Program-made: the position numbers and the translations under genes
NCBI GenBank assembly: GCA_033557465.1
Contig: CM066035.1
Span: 245,972,869 to 246,036,868, forward strand
Length of the DNA stretch: 64,000 bases
Direction: 5' to 3'
From: Ichthyophis bannanicus
Lineage: Eukaryota; Chordata; Amphibia; Gymnophiona; Ichthyophiidae
The notes under the pieces: model-generated
What the model was told of the DNA's origin: nothing
Database searches by the model: none
The model's input: the letters and a program-made list of their open reading frames with translations, nothing else
In this document: piece by piece, positions 63,401 to 64,000 of the stretch
How positions within the stretch are numbered: position 1 is the stretch's first letter
Layout: each line of letters opens with the position of its first letter

Positions 63401-64000
63401 GAGGCTGGAACTAGAAGGGAGCTGATGTTGGGGGAGGATTAGAATGGGATGGGGCTGGAAGAGTAAAATGGAGAAGGGAAAAATATTTTGTGTGGGAGGG
63501 ATAAAAAATCTACAATTGGCCGGGTATTGGGAGAGTAAGTGGGGATTGAGGATGGAGGGGTAAAATTTGAGTGGATGAAATAGGAATGAGGAAAGAGCAA
63601 AAGGAGAAAGATTAGTATGTTTAAAGCAGATGTAGAGAGAGAATGGAAAAAAATCTAGAAGAGAGAAGAAAGGACAAATGGACAGCAGACGATGGAGAGT
63701 TAGCAGAAGACACGAAGAAACCAGAAGAAAGTGGCTGGAGCAATTGCAGCTGAAAAAAATGCACAAAAGGTAGAAAAATATCTCTTTATTTTGAATTTAT
63801 TAATTGGAATATGTCAGCTCTGGTAAATGTGCATCATTAACATCTGCGCTTTGTTTAGTACAAGAGCAAATTAATGTATAGTTTTATTTCTACAGTGTTG
63901 TACATTCCAAGTTTGGCTTTTGGGATTCCCAGTTTAATTATTGTCTTCCTATTTCTAAATTGTGATTACTTGTTTGGTGATGGTCTATGTTCTGCATGTG
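63401..64000. other. Purine-rich then AT-rich sequence, no gene seen
   Basis: Positions 63400-63770 are strongly A/G-rich on the plus strand, which produces a long meaningless frame on the other strand. The rest has no recognised feature. Confidence 0.5.

Noticed and set aside
63293..63766. 157-codon minus-strand frame rich in Ser, Pro and Phe
   Set aside because: It is the complement of a purine-rich tract with no start context or domain; composition alone explains the lack of stops.

Overview
The window looks like nuclear DNA of a non-mammalian tetrapod, most plausibly an amphibian and perhaps a caecilian. I see no host gene. Almost every supported feature is a transposable element or a remnant of one: CR1, L2-like and L1 LINEs, Penelope, DIRS, SCAN-gag Gypsy, a gammaretrovirus-like ERV, Harbinger-like and hAT DNA transposons, and tRNA-derived SINEs. 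Active-looking L1 beside abundant CR1, with DIRS, Penelope and Gypsy, argues against a bird or placental mammal. The CR1 3' ends built of TTCTTATG-type repeats suggest an amphibian. This is inference from the repeat spectrum, not a species identification.

Layout, 1-17 kb: two CR1 3' ends, the first split by a SINE. Then a copy (E1) of a long non-coding Harbinger-like element, broken by a Gypsy element (2806-7516, minus) and a Penelope 3' end (7517-about 9640). Then a minus-strand L2-like LINE (12199-15626) with an unexplained 282-codon ORF near its 3' end, a hAT transposase scrap, a CR1 tail and a SINE.

Layout, 17-48 kb: one deeply nested stack. A plus-strand LINE (LINE A) is interrupted by a 4.8 kb Harbinger-like element (E2, 17968-22797, TAA target duplication). 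It is interrupted again by a minus-strand L2 that carries a minus-strand CR1 (45480-47737). At the CR1 edge sits a gammaretrovirus-like ERV (24932-45479, minus) with identical 662-bp LTRs, a TTAG duplication, a tRNA-Gly-type primer site and an open env. Inside its pol lies a full-length L1 (30712-41174, 16-bp target duplication) with an intact 1298-codon ORF2. Inside that L1's ORF1 lies a nearly complete CR1 (about 31437-36452) with an intact ORF1 and an ORF2 carrying two frameshifts.

Layout, 48-64 kb: older debris. A plus-strand LINE is broken by CR1, L2, SINE and short DNA-transposon insertions. A DIRS element (54703-57477) with inverted termini and a tyrosine-recombinase pseudogene sits in an L2. 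LINE and CR1 ends follow, then a near-perfect palindrome of about 400 bp (62090-62493) and a G-rich minisatellite.

The genes form no host pathway; each element encodes parts of its own mobility machinery. The least explained items are the long ORF inside the U3 of the Gypsy LTR, the unrelated-looking ORF at 12291-13139, the long non-coding Harbinger-like family, the giant palindrome, and the contrast between identical ERV LTRs and the two younger insertions inside that ERV.
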